A stretch of 64,000 bases of DNA. Origin: Eledone cirrhosa. Taxonomy: Eukaryota > Mollusca > Cephalopoda > Octopoda > Eledonidae. Both the position numbers and the translations under genes were made by a program. Within the stretch, counting starts at the first letter, position 1. The number at the start of each line of letters is the position of its first letter. This document shows, piece by piece, positions 24,501-39,904 of this stretch. The stretch lies in NCBI GenBank assembly GCA_964016885.1, contig OZ024744.1:115857302-115921301 (forward strand). Reading direction: 5' to 3'. The notes beneath the pieces are model-generated. The model was not told the origin of the DNA. It saw nothing but the letters and a program-made list of their open reading frames with translations, and searched no databases.

Positions 24501-27500
24501 CTCTCTCTCTATATATATATAATGTCTCTCATATCTTGTCTCTCTCTCTATATATATATTATGTCTCTCATATCTTGTCTCTCTCTCTCTATATATATAT
24601 AATGTCTCTCATATCTTGTCTCTCTCTCTATATATACAATGTCTCTCATATCCTGTCTCTCTCTCTATATATATATAATGTCTCTCATATCTTGTCTCTC
24701 TCTCTATATATATATAATGTCTCTCATATCTTGTCTCTCTCTATATATATAATGTCTCTCATATCTTGTCGCTCTCTCTCTCTATATATAATGTCTCTCA
24801 TATCTTGTCTCTCTCTATATATATATAATGTCTCTCATATCTTGTCTCTCTCTCTCTATATATATAATGTCTCTCATATCTTGTCTCTCTCTATATATAT
24901 AATGTCTCTCATATCTTGTCACTCTCTCTCAATATATATAATGTCTCTCATATCTTGTCTCTCTCTATATATATAATGTCTCTCATATCTTGTCTCTCTC
25001 TATATATATAATGTCTCTCATATCTTGTCACTCTCTCTCAATATATATAATGTCTCTCATATCTTGTCTCTCTCTATATATATAATGTCTCTCATATCTT
25101 GTCTCTCTCTCTCTCTATATATATAATGTCTCTCATATCTTATCTCTCTCTCTATATATATATAAAGTCTCTCATATCTTGTCTCTCTCTCTATATATAA
25201 TGTTTCTCATATCTTGTGTCTCTCTCTCTCTATATATATATAATGTCTCTCATATCTTGTCTCTCTCTCTATATATATAATGTCTCTCATATCTTGTCTC
25301 TCTCTCTCTCTATATATAATGTCTCTCATATCTTGTCTCTCTCTCTATATATATATAATGTCTCTCATATCTTGTATCTCTCTCTATATATATAATGTTT
25401 CTCATATCTTGTCTCTCTCTCTATATATATAATGTCTCTCATATCTTGTCTCTCTCTATATATATAATGTCTCTCATATCTTGTCTCTCTCTCTATATAT
25501 ATAATGTCTCTCATATCTTGTCTCTCTCTCTCTATATATATAATGTCTCTCATATCTTGTCTCTCTGTCTCTCTCTATATATAATGTCTCTCATATCTTG
25601 TCTCTCTCTCTATATATACACAAAGTCTCTCATATCTTGTCTCTCTCTCTATATACAATGTCTCTCATATATTGTCTCTCTCTCTCTATATATAATGTCT
25701 CTCATATCTTGTCTCTCTCTCTCTATATATATATAATGTCTCTCATATCTTGTCTCTCTCTCTATATATATAATGTCTCTCATATCTTATCTCTCTCTCT
25801 CTATATATATATAATGTCTCTCATATCTTGTCTCTGTCTCTCTATATATATATAATGTCTCTCATATCTTGTCTCTCTCTCTCTATATATATATGTAATG
25901 TCTCTCATATCTTGTCTCTCTCTCTATATATATAATGTCTCTCATATCTTGTCTCTCTCTCTATATGTATATAATGTCTCTCATAACTTGTCTCTCTCTC
26001 TCTATATATATAATGTCTCTCATATCTTGTCTCTCTCTCTATATATATATAATGTCTCTCATATCTTGTCTCTCTCTCTCTATATATATAATTTCTCTCA
26101 TATCTTATCTCTCTCTCTATATATATAATGTCTCTCATATCTTGTCTCTCTCTCTCTATATATATATAATGTCTCTCATATCTTGTCTCTCTCTCTATAT
26201 GTATATAATGTCTCTCATATCTTGTCCCTCTCTCTCTATATATATAATGTCTCTCAAATCTTGTCTCTCTCCCTCTCTCTCTATATAATGTCTCTCATAT
26301 CTTGTCTCTCTCTCTATATATATATATAATGTCTCTCATATCTTGTCTCTCTCTCTATATATATAATGTCTCTCATATCTTGTCTCTCTCTCTATATACA
26401 TATAATGTCTCTCATATCTTGTCTCTCTCTCTATATATATAATGTCTCTCATATCTTGTCTCTCTCTCTCTCTATATATATATAATGTCTCTCATATCTT
26501 GTCTCTCTCTCTATATATATATAATGTCTCTCATATCTTGTCGCTCTCTCTCTATAAATAATGTTTCTCATATCTTGTCCCTCTCTCTCTATATATATAT
26601 ATAATGTCTCTCATATCTTGTCTCTCTCTCTATATATATAATGTCTCTCATATCTTGTCTCTCTCTCTATATGTATATATAATGTCTCTCATATCTTGTC
26701 TTTCTCTCTATATATATAATGTCTCTCATATCTTATCTCTCTCTCTCTATATATATAAAATGCCTCTCATATCTTGTCTCTCTCTCTATATATATATATA
26801 ATGTCTCTCATATCTTGTCTCTCTGTCTATATATATAATGTCTCTCATATCTTGTCTCTCTCTCTATATATATATAATGTCTCTCATATCTTGTCTCTCT
26901 CTATATATAATGTCTCTCATATCTTGTCGCTCTCTCTCTATATATATAATGTCTCTCATATCTTGTCTCTCTCTATATATATATAATGTCTCTCATATCT
27001 TGTCTCTCTCTCTCTATATATATAATGTCTCTCATATCTTGTCTCTCTCTCTATATATATATAATGTCTCTCATATCTTGTCTCTCTCTCTATATATATA
27101 ATGTCTCTCATATCTTATCTCTCTCTCTATATATATATAAAGTTTCTCATATCTTGTCTCTCTCTCTATATATAATGTCTCTCATATCTTGTCTCTCTCT
27201 CTCTCTATATATATATAATGTCTCTCATATCTTGTCTCTCTCTCTATATATATAATGTCTCTCATATCTTGTCTCTCTCTATATATATATAATGTCTCTC
27301 ATATCTTGTCTCTCTCTATATATATAATGTCTCTCATATCTTGTCTCTCTCTCTATATATATATAATGTCTCTCATATCTCGTCTCTCTCTCTCTATATA
27401 TATATAATGTCTCTCATATCTTGTCTCTCTCTCTCTATATATATATAATGTCTCTCATAGCCTGTCTCTCTCTCTCTCTATATATAATGTCTCTCATATA

Positions 27501-27829
27501 TTGTCTCTCTCTCTATATATATAATGTCTCTCATAACTTGTCTCACTGTCTCTCTCTATATATAATGTCTCTCATAACTTGTCTCTCTCCTTATATATAT
27601 AATGTCTATCATATCTTGTCTCTCTCTCTATATATATAATGTCTCTCATATCTTGTCTCTCTCTCTCTATATATATAATGTCTATCATATCTTGTCTCTC
27701 TCTCTCTATATATATAATGTCCCTCATATCTTGTCTCTCTCTCTCTATATATATAATGTCTCTCATATCTTGTCTCTCTCTCTATATATATAATGTCTCT
27801 CGTATCTTGGCTCTCTCTCTATATATATA

Positions 27830-28433
27830 ATGTCTCTCATATCTTGTCTCTCTCTATATATATATAATGTCTCTCATATCTTGTCTCTCTCTCTCTATAT
27901 ATATAATGTCTCTCATATCTTGTCTCTCTCTCTATATAAACAATGTCTCTCATATCTTGTCTCTCTCTCTATATATATACAATGTCTCTCATATCTTGTC
28001 TCTCTCTCTATATATAATGTCTCTCATATCTTGTCTCTCTCTCTTTCTATATATATAATGTCTCTCATATCTTGTCTCTCTCTCTATATATATAATGTCT
28101 CTCGTATCTTGGCTCTCTCTCTATATATATAATGTCTCTCATATCTTGTCTCTCTCTATATATATATAATGTCTCTCATATCTTGTCTCTCTCTCTCTAT
28201 ATATATAATGTCTCTCATATCTTGTCTCTCTCTCTATATAAACAATGTCTCTCATATCTTGTCTCTCTCTCTATATATATACAATGTCTCTCATATCTTG
28301 TCTCTCTCTCTATATATAATGTCTCTCATATCTTGTCTCTCTCTCTTTCTATATATATAATGTCTCTCATATCTTGTCTCTCTCTCTATATATATATAAT
28401 GTCACTCATATCTTGTATCTATCTCTATGTATA
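27830..28433. repeat. 302-bp tandem duplication inside the satellite
   Basis: The series of eight monomers beginning at about 27830 repeats from 28132 with the same variants in the same order, including TATAAACAATG and a GTCTCTCGTATCTTGG monomer at each boundary. The exact 302-bp offset and apparent identity point to a recent local duplication. It sits where the array switches from one monomer territory to the other. Confidence 0.85.
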
Positions 28434-29539
28434 TATAATGTCTGTCATATCTTTTCTCTCTCTCTCTCTCTATATATAATGTCTCTCATATCTTGTCTCT
28501 CTCTCTCTATATATATAATGTCTCTCATATCTTGTATCTCTCTCTCTATATATATATATATAATGTCTCTCATATCTTGTCTCTCTCTCTCTATATATAT
28601 ATAATGTCTCTCATATCTTGTCTCTCTCTCTATATATATATAATGTCTCTCATATCTTGTCTCTCTCTCTCTATATATATAATGTCTCTCATATCTTGTC
28701 TCTCTCTCTCTATATATATAATGTCTCTCATATCTTGTCTCTCTCTCTATATATATATAATGTCACTCATATCTTGTATCTATCTCTATGTATATATAAT
28801 GTCTCTCATATCTTTTCTCTCTCTCTCTCTATATATAATGTCTCTCATATCTTGTCTCTCTCACTATATATATAATGTCTCTCATATCTTGTCTCTCTCT
28901 CTATATATATATATAATGTCTCTCATATCTTGTCCCTCTCTCTCTATATATATAATGTCTCTCATATCTTGTCTCACTCTCTATATATATATATAATGTC
29001 TCTCATATCTTGTCCCTCTCTCTCTCTCTATATATAATGTCACTCATATCTTGTCGCTCTCTCTCTATATATATAATGTCACTCATATCTTGTCGCTCTC
29101 TCTCTATATATATAATGTCTCTCATATCTTGTCTCTCTCTCTATATATATATAATGTCTCTCATATCTTTTCTCTCTCTCTCTCTCTATATATAATGTCT
29201 CTCATATCTTGTCTCTCTCTCTCTATATATATAATGTCTCTCATATCTTGTCTCTCTCTCTCTCTATCTATATATAATGTCTCTCATATCTTGTCTCTCT
29301 CTCTATAAATATAATGTCTCTCATATCTTGTCTCTCTCTATATATATAATGTCTCTCATATCTTGTCACTCTCTCTCTATTTATATAATGTCTCTCATAT
29401 CTTGTCTCTCTCTCTATATATATAATGTCTCTCATATCTTGTCTCTCTCTCTATATATATATAATGTCTCTCATATCTTGTCTCTCTCTCTATATATACA
29501 ATGTCTCTCATATCTTGTCTCTCTCTCTATATATACAAT

Positions 29540-32500
29540 GTCTCTCATATCTTGTCTCTCTCTCTATATATATAATGTCTCTCATATCTTGTCTCTCTCT
29601 CTCTCTATATATAATGTCTCTCATATCTTGTCTCTCTCTCTATATATATAATGTCTCTCATATCTTGTCTCTCTCTCTATATATATAATCTCTATCATAT
29701 CTTGTCTCTCTCTCTCTCTATATATAATGTCTCTCATATTTTGTCTCTCTCTCTATATATATATAATGTCTCTCATATCTTGTCCCTCTCTCTCTATATA
29801 TAATGTCTCTCATATCTTGTCTCTCTCTCTCTATATATAATGTCTCTCATATCTTGTCTCTCTCTCTATATATATAAAGTCTCTCATATCTTATCTCTCT
29901 CTCTATATATAAAATGCCTCTCATATCTTGTCTCTCTCTCTCTATATATATATAATGTCTCAAATATCTTGTCTCTCTCTCTATATATATATAATGTCAC
30001 TCATATCTTGTATCTATCTCTATGTATATAAAGTCTCTCTCTCTCTATATAATGTCTCTCATATCTTGTCTCTCTCTCTATATATATATAATATCTCTCA
30101 TATCTTGTCTCTCTCTCTATATATATATATAATGTCTCTCATATGTTGTCTCTCTCTCTCTATATATATAATGTCTCTCATATCTTGTCTCTCTCTCTCT
30201 CTATCTATATATAATGTCTCTCATATCTTGTCTCTCTCTCTATAAATATAATGTCTCTCATATCTTGTCTCTCTCTATATATATAATGTCTCTCATATCT
30301 TGTCACTCTCTCTCTATTTATATAATGTCTCTCATATCTTGTCTCTCTCTCTCTATATATATATAATGTCTCTCATATCTTGTCTCTCTCTCTATATATA
30401 TATAATGTCTCTCATATCTTGTCTCTCTCTCTCTATATATATAATGTCTCTCATATCTTGTCTCTCTCTCTATATATACAATGTCTCTCATATCTTGTCT
30501 CTCTCTCTATATATATAATGTCTCTCATATCTTGTCTCTCTCTCTCTATATATATAATGTCTCTCATATCTTGTCTCTCTCTCTATATATATAATGTCTC
30601 TCATATCTTGTCTCTCTCTCTCTATATATAATGTCTATCATATCTTGTCTCTCTCTCTCTCTATATATAATGTCTCTCATATCTTGTCTCTCTCTCTCTA
30701 TATATATAATCTCTCTCATATCTTGTCTCTCTCTCTATATACAATGTCTTTCATATCTTGTCTCTCTCTCTATATATATATATAATGTCTCTCATATCTT
30801 GTCTCTCTCTCTATATATATATAATGTCTCTCATATCTTGTCTCTCTCTCTATATAGATAATGTCTCTCATATCTTATCTCTCTCTCTATATATATATAT
30901 AATGTCTCTCATATCTTGTCTCTGTCTCTCTATATATATATATAATGTCTCTCATATCTTGTCTCTCTCTCTATATATATGTAATGTCTCTCATATCTTG
31001 TCTCTCTCTCTATATATATAATGTCTCTCATAACTTGTCTCTCTCTCTATATGTATATAATGTCTCTCATATCTTGTCTCTCTCTCCCTATATATATAAT
31101 GTCTCTCATATCTTGTCTCTCTCTCTATATATATATAATGTCTCTCAAATCTTGTCTCTCTCTCTCTATATATAATGTCTCTCATATCTTATCTCTCTCT
31201 CTACATATATAATGTCTCTCATATCTTGTCTCTCTCTCTATATATATATAATGTCTCTCATATCTTGTCTCTCACTCTCTATATATAATGTCTCACATAT
31301 CTTGTCCCTCTCTCTCTATATATATAATGTCTCTCATATCTTGTCTCTCTCCATCTCTCTATATAATGTCTCTCATATCTTGTCTCTCTCTCTCTCTATA
31401 TATATATAATGTCTCTCATATCTTGTCTCTCTCTCTATATATATAATGTCTCTCATATCTTGTCTCTCTCTCTATATACATATAATGTCTCTCATATCTT
31501 GTCTCTCTCTCTATATATATAATGTCTCTCATATCTTGCCTCTCTCTCTCTCTATATATATAAAATGTCTCTCATATCTTGTCTCTCTCTCTATATATAT
31601 ATAATGTCTCTCATATCTTGTCTCTCTCTCTATATATATATAATGTCTCTCATATCTTGCCCCTCTCTCTCTATAAATAATGTTTCTCATATCTTGCCCC
31701 TCTCTCTCTCTATATATATAATGTCTCTCATATCTTGTCTCTCTCTCTATATATATAATGTCTCTCATATCTTATCTCTCTCTCTCTATATATATAAAAT
31801 GCCTCTCATATCTTGTCTCTCTCTCTCTATATATATATAATGTCTCTCATATCTTGTCTCTCTGTCTATATATATAATGTCTCTCATATCTTGTCTCTCT
31901 CTCTCTATATATATATATAATGTCTCTCATATCTTGTCTCTCTCTCTCTCTATATATAATGTCTCTCATATCTTGTCTCACTCTCTATATATATATAATG
32001 TCTATCATATCTTGTCTCTCTCTCTCTATATATATATAATGTCTCTCATATCTTGTCTCTCTCTCTCTCTATATATATAATGTCTCTCATATCTTGTCTC
32101 TCTCTCTATATATATATTATGTCTCTCATATCTTGTCTCTCTCTCTATATATATATATAATGTCTCTCATATCTTGTCTCTCTCTCTATATATACAATGT
32201 CTCTCATATCTTGTCTCTCTCTCTCTCTATATATATAATGTCTCTCATATCTTGTCTCTCTCTCTATATATATACAATGTCTCTCATATCTTGTCTCTCT
32301 CTCTATATATATAATGTCTCTCATATCTTGTCTCTCTCTCTCTCTATATATAATGTCTCTCATATCTTGTCTCTCTCTCTATATATATAATGTCTCTCAT
32401 ATCTTGTCTCTCTCTCTATATATATAATCTCTATCATATCTTGTCTCTCTCTCTCTCTATATATAATGTCTCTCATATTTTGTCTCTCTCTCTATATATA

Positions 32501-35000
32501 TATAATGTCTCTCATATCTTGTCCCTCTCTCTCTATATATAATGTCTCTCATATCTTGTCTCTCTCTCTCTATATATAATGTCTCTCATATCTTGTCTCT
32601 CTCTCTATATATATAAAGTCTCTCATATCTTATCTCTCTCTCTATATATAAAATGCCTCTCATATCTTGTCTCTCTCTCTCTATATATATATAATGTCTC
32701 AAATATCTTGTCTCTCTCTCTATATATATATAATGTCACTCATATCTTGTATCTATCTCTATGTATATAAAGTCTCTCTCTCTCTATATAATGTCTCTCA
32801 TATCTTGTCTCTCTCTCTATATATATATAATATCTCTCATATCTTGTCTCTCTCTCTATATATATATATAATGTCTCTCATATGTTGTCTCTCTCTCTCT
32901 ATATATATAATGTCTCTCATATCTTGTCTCTCTCTCTCTCTATCTATATATAATGTCTCTCATATCTTGTCTCTCTCTCTATAAATATAATGTCTCTCAT
33001 ATCTTGTCTCTCTCTATATATATAATGTCTCTCATATCTTGTCACTCTCTCTCTATTTATATAATGTCTCTCATATCTTGTCTCTCTCTCTCTATATATA
33101 TATAATGTCTCTCATATCTTGTCTCTCTCTCTATATATATATAATGTCTCTCATATCTTGTCTCTCTCTCTCTATATATATAATGTCTCTCATATCTTGT
33201 CTCTCTCTCTATATATACAATGTCTCTCATATCTTGTCTCTCTCTCTATATATATAATGTCTCTCATATCTTGTCTCTCTCTCTCTATATATATAATGTC
33301 TCTCATATCTTGTCTCTCTCTCTATATATATAATGTCTCTCATATCTTGTCTCTCTCTCTCTATATATAATGTCTATCATATCTTGTCTCTCTCTCTCTC
33401 TATATATAATGTCTCTCATATCTTGTCTCTCTCTCTCTATATATATAATCTCTCTCATATCTTGTCTCTCTCTCTATATACAATGTCTTTCATATCTTGT
33501 CTCTCTCTCTATATATATATATAATGTCTCTCATATCTTGTCTCTCTCTCTATATATATATAATGTCTCTCATATCTTGTCTCTCTCTCTATATAGATAA
33601 TGTCTCTCATATCTTATCTCTCTCTCTATATATATATATAATGTCTCTCATATCTTGTCTCTGTCTCTCTATATATATATATAATGTCTCTCATATCTTG
33701 TCTCTCTCTCTATATATATGTAATGTCTCTCATATCTTGTCTCTCTCTCTATATATATAATGTCTCTCATAACTTGTCTCTCTCTCTATATGTATATAAT
33801 GTCTCTCATATCTTGTCTCTCTCTCCCTATATATATAATGTCTCTCATATCTTGTCTCTCTCTCTATATATATATAATGTCTCTCAAATCTTGTCTCTCT
33901 CTCTCTATATATAATGTCTCTCATATCTTATCTCTCTCTCTACATATATAATGTCTCTCATATCTTGTCTCTCTCTCTATATATATATAATGTCTCTCAT
34001 ATCTTGTCTCTCACTCTCTATATATAATGTCTCACATATCTTGTCCCTCTCTCTCTATATATATAATGTCTCTCATATCTTGTCTCTCTCCATCTCTCTA
34101 TATAATGTCTCTCATATCTTGTCTCTCTCTCTCTCTATATATATATAATGTCTCTCATATCTTGTCTCTCTCTCTATATATATAATGTCTCTCATATCTT
34201 GTCTCTCTCTCTATATACATATAATGTCTCTCATATCTTGTCTCTCTCTCTATATATATAATGTCTCTCATATCTTGCCTCTCTCTCTCTCTATATATAT
34301 AAAATGTCTCTCATATCTTGTCTCTCTCTCTATATATATATAATGTCTCTCATATCTTGTCTCTCTCTCTATATATATATAATGTCTCTCATATCTTGCC
34401 CCTCTCTCTCTATAAATAATGTTTCTCATATCTTGCCCCTCTCTCTCTCTATATATATAATGTCTCTCATATCTTGTCTCTCTCTCTATATATATAATGT
34501 CTCTCATATCTTATCTCTCTCTCTCTATATATATAAAATGCCTCTCATATCTTGTCTCTCTCTCTCTATATATATATAATGTCTCTCATATCTTGTCTCT
34601 CTGTCTATATATATAATGTCTCTCATATCTTGTCTCTCTCTCTCTATATATATATATAATGTCTCTCATATCTTGTCTCTCTCTCTCTCTATATATAATG
34701 TCTCTCATATCTTGTCTCACTCTCTATATATATATAATGTCTATCATATCTTGTCTCTCTCTCTCTCTATATATATAATGTCTCTCATATCTTGTCTCTC
34801 TCTCTCTCTATATATATAATGTCTCTCATATCTTGTCTCTCTCTCTATATATATATTATGTCTCTCATATCTTGTCTCTCTCTCTATATATATATATAAT
34901 GTCTCTCATATCTTGTCTCTCTCTCTATATATACAATGTCTCTCATATCTTGTCTCTCTCTCTCTCTATATATATAATGTCTCTCATATCTTGTCTCTCT
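29540..35000. repeat. Two tandem 2,739-bp higher-order units
   Basis: Variants at 29840, 29928, 30300, 30594, 30945, 31212, 31565 and 32094 recur exactly 2,739 bases later, including rare ones shared only by this pair (for example monomers reading TCTCAAATATC and CTACATATATAATG). The match breaks down near 32,260/35,000. Each unit holds about 74 monomers. One recent unequal exchange would give this pattern. Confidence 0.88.
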
Positions 35001-38000
35001 CTCTATATATATATAATGTCTCTCATATCTTGTCTCTCTCTATATATATAATGTCTCTCATATCTTGTCGCTCTCTCTCTCTATATATAATGTCTCTCAT
35101 ATCTTGTCTCTCTCTATATATATATAATGTCTCTCATATCTTGTCTCTCTCTCTATATATATATAATGTCTCTCATATCTTGTCTCTCTCTATATATATA
35201 ATGTCTCTCATATCTTGTCACTCTCTCTCTATATATATAATGTCTCTCATATCTTGTCTCTCTCTCTCTCTATATATATATAATGTCTCTCATATCTTGT
35301 CTCTCTCTCTATATATACAATGTCTCTCATATCTTGTCTCTTTCTCTATATATATATAATGTCTCTCATATCTTGTCTCTCTCTCTCTATATATATAATG
35401 TCTCTCATATCTTGTCTCTCTCTATATATATAATGTCTCTCATATCTTGTCACTCTCTCTCTATTTATATAATGTCTCTCATATCTTGTCTCTCTCTCTA
35501 TATATATAATGTCTCTCATATCTTGTCTCTCTCTCTATATATATATAATGTCTCTCATATCTTGTCTCTCTCTCTATATATACAATGTCTCTCATATCTT
35601 GTCTCTCTCTCTATATATACAATGTCTCTCATATCTTGTCTCTCTCTCTATATATATAATGTCTCTCATATCTTGTCTCTCTCTCTATATATATATAATG
35701 TCTCTCATATCTTGTCTCTCTCTATATATATATAATGTCTCTCATATCTTGTCTCTCTCTCTCTATATATAATCTCTATCATATCTTGTCTCTCTCTCTC
35801 TATATATATAATGTCTCTCATATTTTGTCTCTCTCTCTCTATATATATAATGTCTCTCATATCTTGTCCCTCTCTCTCTATATATAATGTCTCTCATATC
35901 TTGTCTCTCTCTCTCTATATATAATGTCTCTCATATCTTGTCTCTCTCTCTATATATATAATGTCTCTCATATCTTATCTCTCTCTCTATATATAAAATG
36001 CCTCTCATATCTTGTCTCTCTCTCTCTATATATATATAATGTCTCTCATATCTTGTCTCTCTCTCTATATATATATAATATCACTCATATCTTGTATCTA
36101 TCTCTATGTATATAATGTCTCTCTCTATATATATAATGTCTCTCATATCTTGTCTCTCTCTCTATATATATATAATGTCTCTCATATCTTGTCTCTCTCT
36201 CTATATATATATATAATGTCTCTCATATGTTGTCTCTCTCTCTCTATATATATAATGTCTCTCATATCTTGTCTCTCTCTCTCTCTATCTATATATAATG
36301 TCTCTCATATCTTGTCTCTCTCTCTATAAATATAATGTCTCTCATATCTTGTCTCTCTCTATATATATAATGTCTCTCATATCTTGTCACTCTCTCTCTA
36401 TTTATATAATGTCTCTCATATCTTGTCTCTCACTCTCTCTATATATATAATGTCTCTCATATCTTGTCTCTCTCTCTCTATATATATAATGTCTCTCATA
36501 TCTTGTCTCTCTCTCTATATAGATAATGTCTCTCATATCTTATCTCTCTCTCTATATATATATATAATGTCTCTCATATCTTGTCTCTGTCTCTCTATAT
36601 ATATATATAATGTCTCTCATATCTTGTCTCTCTCTCTATATATATGTAATGTCTCTCATATCTTGTCTCTCTCTCTATATATATAATGTCTCTCATATCT
36701 TGTCTCTCTCTCTATATGTATATAATGTCACTCATATCTTGTCTCTCTCTCCCTATATATATAATGTCTCTCATATCTTGTCTCTCTCTCTATATATATA
36801 TAATGTCTCTCAAATCTTGTCTCTCTCTCTCTATATATAATGTGTCTCATATCTTATCTCTCTCTCTATATATATAATGTCTCTCATATCTTGTCTCTCT
36901 CTCTATATATATATAATGTCTCTCATATCTTGTCTCTCACTCTCTATATATAATGTCTCACATATCTTGTCCCTCTCTCTCTATATATATAATGTCTCTC
37001 ATATCTTGTCTCTCTCCGTCTCTCTATATAATGTCTCTAATATCTTGTCTCTCTCTCTCTCAATATATATATAATGTCTCTCATATCTTGTCTCTCTCTC
37101 TATATATATAATGTCTCTCATATCTTGTCTCTCTCTCTATATACATATAATGTCTCTCATATCTTGTCTCTCTCTCTATATATATAATGTCTCTCATATC
37201 TTGCCTCTCTCTCTCTCTATATATATAAAATGTCTCTCATATCTTGTCTCTCTCTCTATATATATATAATGTCTCTCATATCTTGTCTCTCTCTCTATAT
37301 ATATATAATGTCTCTCATATCTTGCCCCTCTCTCTCTATAAATAATGTTTCTCATATCTTGTCCCTCTCTCTCTCTATATATATAATGTCTCTCATATCT
37401 TGTCTCTCTCTCTATATATATAATGTCTCTCATATCTTATCTCTCTCTCTATATATATATAAAATGCCTCTCATATCTTGTCTCTCTCTCTCTATATATA
37501 TATAATGTCTCTCATATCTTGTCTCTCCGTCTATATATATAATGTCTCTCATATCTTGTCTCTCTCTCTATATATATATATAATGTCTCTCATATCTTGT
37601 CTCTCTCTCTCTCTCTCTATATATAATGTCTCTCATATCTTGTCTCACTCTCTATATATATATTATGTCTATCATATCTTGTCTCTCTCTCTCTATATAT
37701 ATATAATGTCTCTCATATCTTGTCTCTCTCTCTCTATATATATATAATGTCTCTCATATCTTGTCTCTCTCTCTATATATATATTATGTCTCTCATATCT
37801 TGTCTCTCTCTCTCTATATATATATAATGTCTCTCATATCTTGTCTCTCTCTCTATATATACAATGTCTCTCATATCTTGTCTCTCTCTCTCTATATATA
37901 TATAATGTCTCTCATATCTTGTCTCTCTCTCTATATATATATAATGTCTCTCATATCTTGTCTCTCTCTATATATATAATGTCTCTCATATCTTGTCGCT

Positions 38001-39904
38001 CTCTCTCTCTCTATATAATGTCTCTCATATCTTGTCTCTCTCTATATATATATAATGTCTCTCATATCTTGTCTCTCTCTCTATATATATATAATGTCTC
38101 TCATATCTTGTCTCTCTCTATATATATAATGTCTCTCATATCTTGTCACTCTCTCTCTATATATATAATGTCTCTCATATCTTGTCTCTCTCTCTCTCTA
38201 TATATATATAATGTCTCTCATATCTTGTCTCTCTCTCTATATATACAATGTCTCTCATATCTTGTCTCTTTCTCTATATATATATAATGTCTCTCATATC
38301 TTGTCTCTCTCTCTATATATATATAATGTCTCTCATATCTTGTCTCTCTCTATATATATAATGTCTCTCATATCTTGTCACTCTCTCTCTATTTATATAA
38401 TGTCTCTCATATCTTGTCTCTCTCTCTATATATATAATGTCTCTCATATCTTGTCTCTCTCTCTATATATATATAATGTCTCTCATATCTTGTCTCTCTC
38501 TCTATATATACAATGTCTCTCATATCTTGTCTCTCTCTCTATATATACAATGTCTCTCATATCTTGTCTCTCTCTCTATATATATAATGTCTCTCATATC
38601 TTGTCTCTCTCTCTATATATATAATGTCTCTCATATCTTGTCTCTCTCTCTATATATATAATGTCTCTCATAATCTTGTCTCTCTCTCTCTATATATAAT
38701 CTCTATCATATCTTGTCTCTCTCTCTCTCTATATATAATGTCTCTCATATTTTGTCTCTCTCTCTATATATATATAATGTCTCTCATATCTTGTCCCTCT
38801 CTCTCTATATATAATGTCTCTCATATCTTGTCTCTCTCTCTCTATATATAATGTCTCTCATATCTTGTCTCTCTCTCTATATATATAATGTCTCTCATAT
38901 CTTATCTCTCTCTCTATATATAAAATGCCTGTCATATCTTGTCTCTCTCTCTCTATATATATATAATGTCTCTCATATCTTGTCTCTCTCTCTATATATA
39001 TATAATGTCACTCATATCTTGTATCTATCTCTATGTATATAATGTCTCTCTCTATATATATAATGTCTCTCATATCTTGTCTCTCTCTCTATATATATAT
39101 AATGTCTCTCATATCTTGTCTCTCTCTCTATATATATATATAATGTCTCTCATATGTTGTCTCTCTCTCTCTATATATATAATGTCTCTCATATCTTGTC
39201 TCTCTCTCTCTCTATCTATATATAATGTCTCTCATATCTTGTCTCTCTCTCTATAAATATAATGTCTCTCATATCTTGTCTCTCTCTATATATATAATGT
39301 CTCTCATATCTTGTCACTCTCTCTCTATTTATATAATGTCTCTCATATCTTGTCTCTCTCTCTCTCTATATATATAATGTCTCTCACATCTTGTCTCTCT
39401 CTCTATATATATATAATGTCTCTCATATCTTGTCTCTCTCTCTCTATATATACAATGTCTCTCATATCTTGTCTCTCTCTCTATATATACAATGTCTCTC
39501 ATATCTTGTCTCTCTCTCTATATATATAATGTCTCTCATATCTTGTCTCTCTCTCTCTATATATATAATGTCTCTCATATCTTGTCTCTCTCTCTATATA
39601 TATAATGTCTCTCATATCTTGTCTCTCTCTCTCTATATATAATGTCTATCATATCTTGTCTCTCTCTCTCTCTATATATAATGTCTCTCATATCTTGTCT
39701 CTCTCTCTCTATATATATAATCTCTCTCATATCTTGTCTCTCTCTCTATATACAATGTCTTTCATATCTTGTCTCTCTCTCTATATATATATATAATGTC
39801 TCTCATATCTTGTCTCTCTCTCTATATATATATAATGTCTCTCATATCTTGTCTCTCTCTCTATATAGATATTGTCTCTCATATCTTATCTCTCTCTCTA
39901 TATA

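Larger units (their letters stand above)
21525..39904. repeat. Giant satellite of about 37 bp, block 2
   Basis: Continuous monomers of the same family. The left part, about 21.5-28.1 kb, carries a marker monomer reading CTCTCGTATCTTGGCTC (near 23594, 27801 and 28103) and others such as CTCATAGCCTG and AACTTGTCTCACTGTC. The right part, from about 28.2 kb, returns to the monomer set of block 1, with TATCTATCTCTATG near 28403, 28776, 30013, 32752, 36094 and 39021. The block therefore joins two higher-order territories. No gene is supported. Confidence 0.98.
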
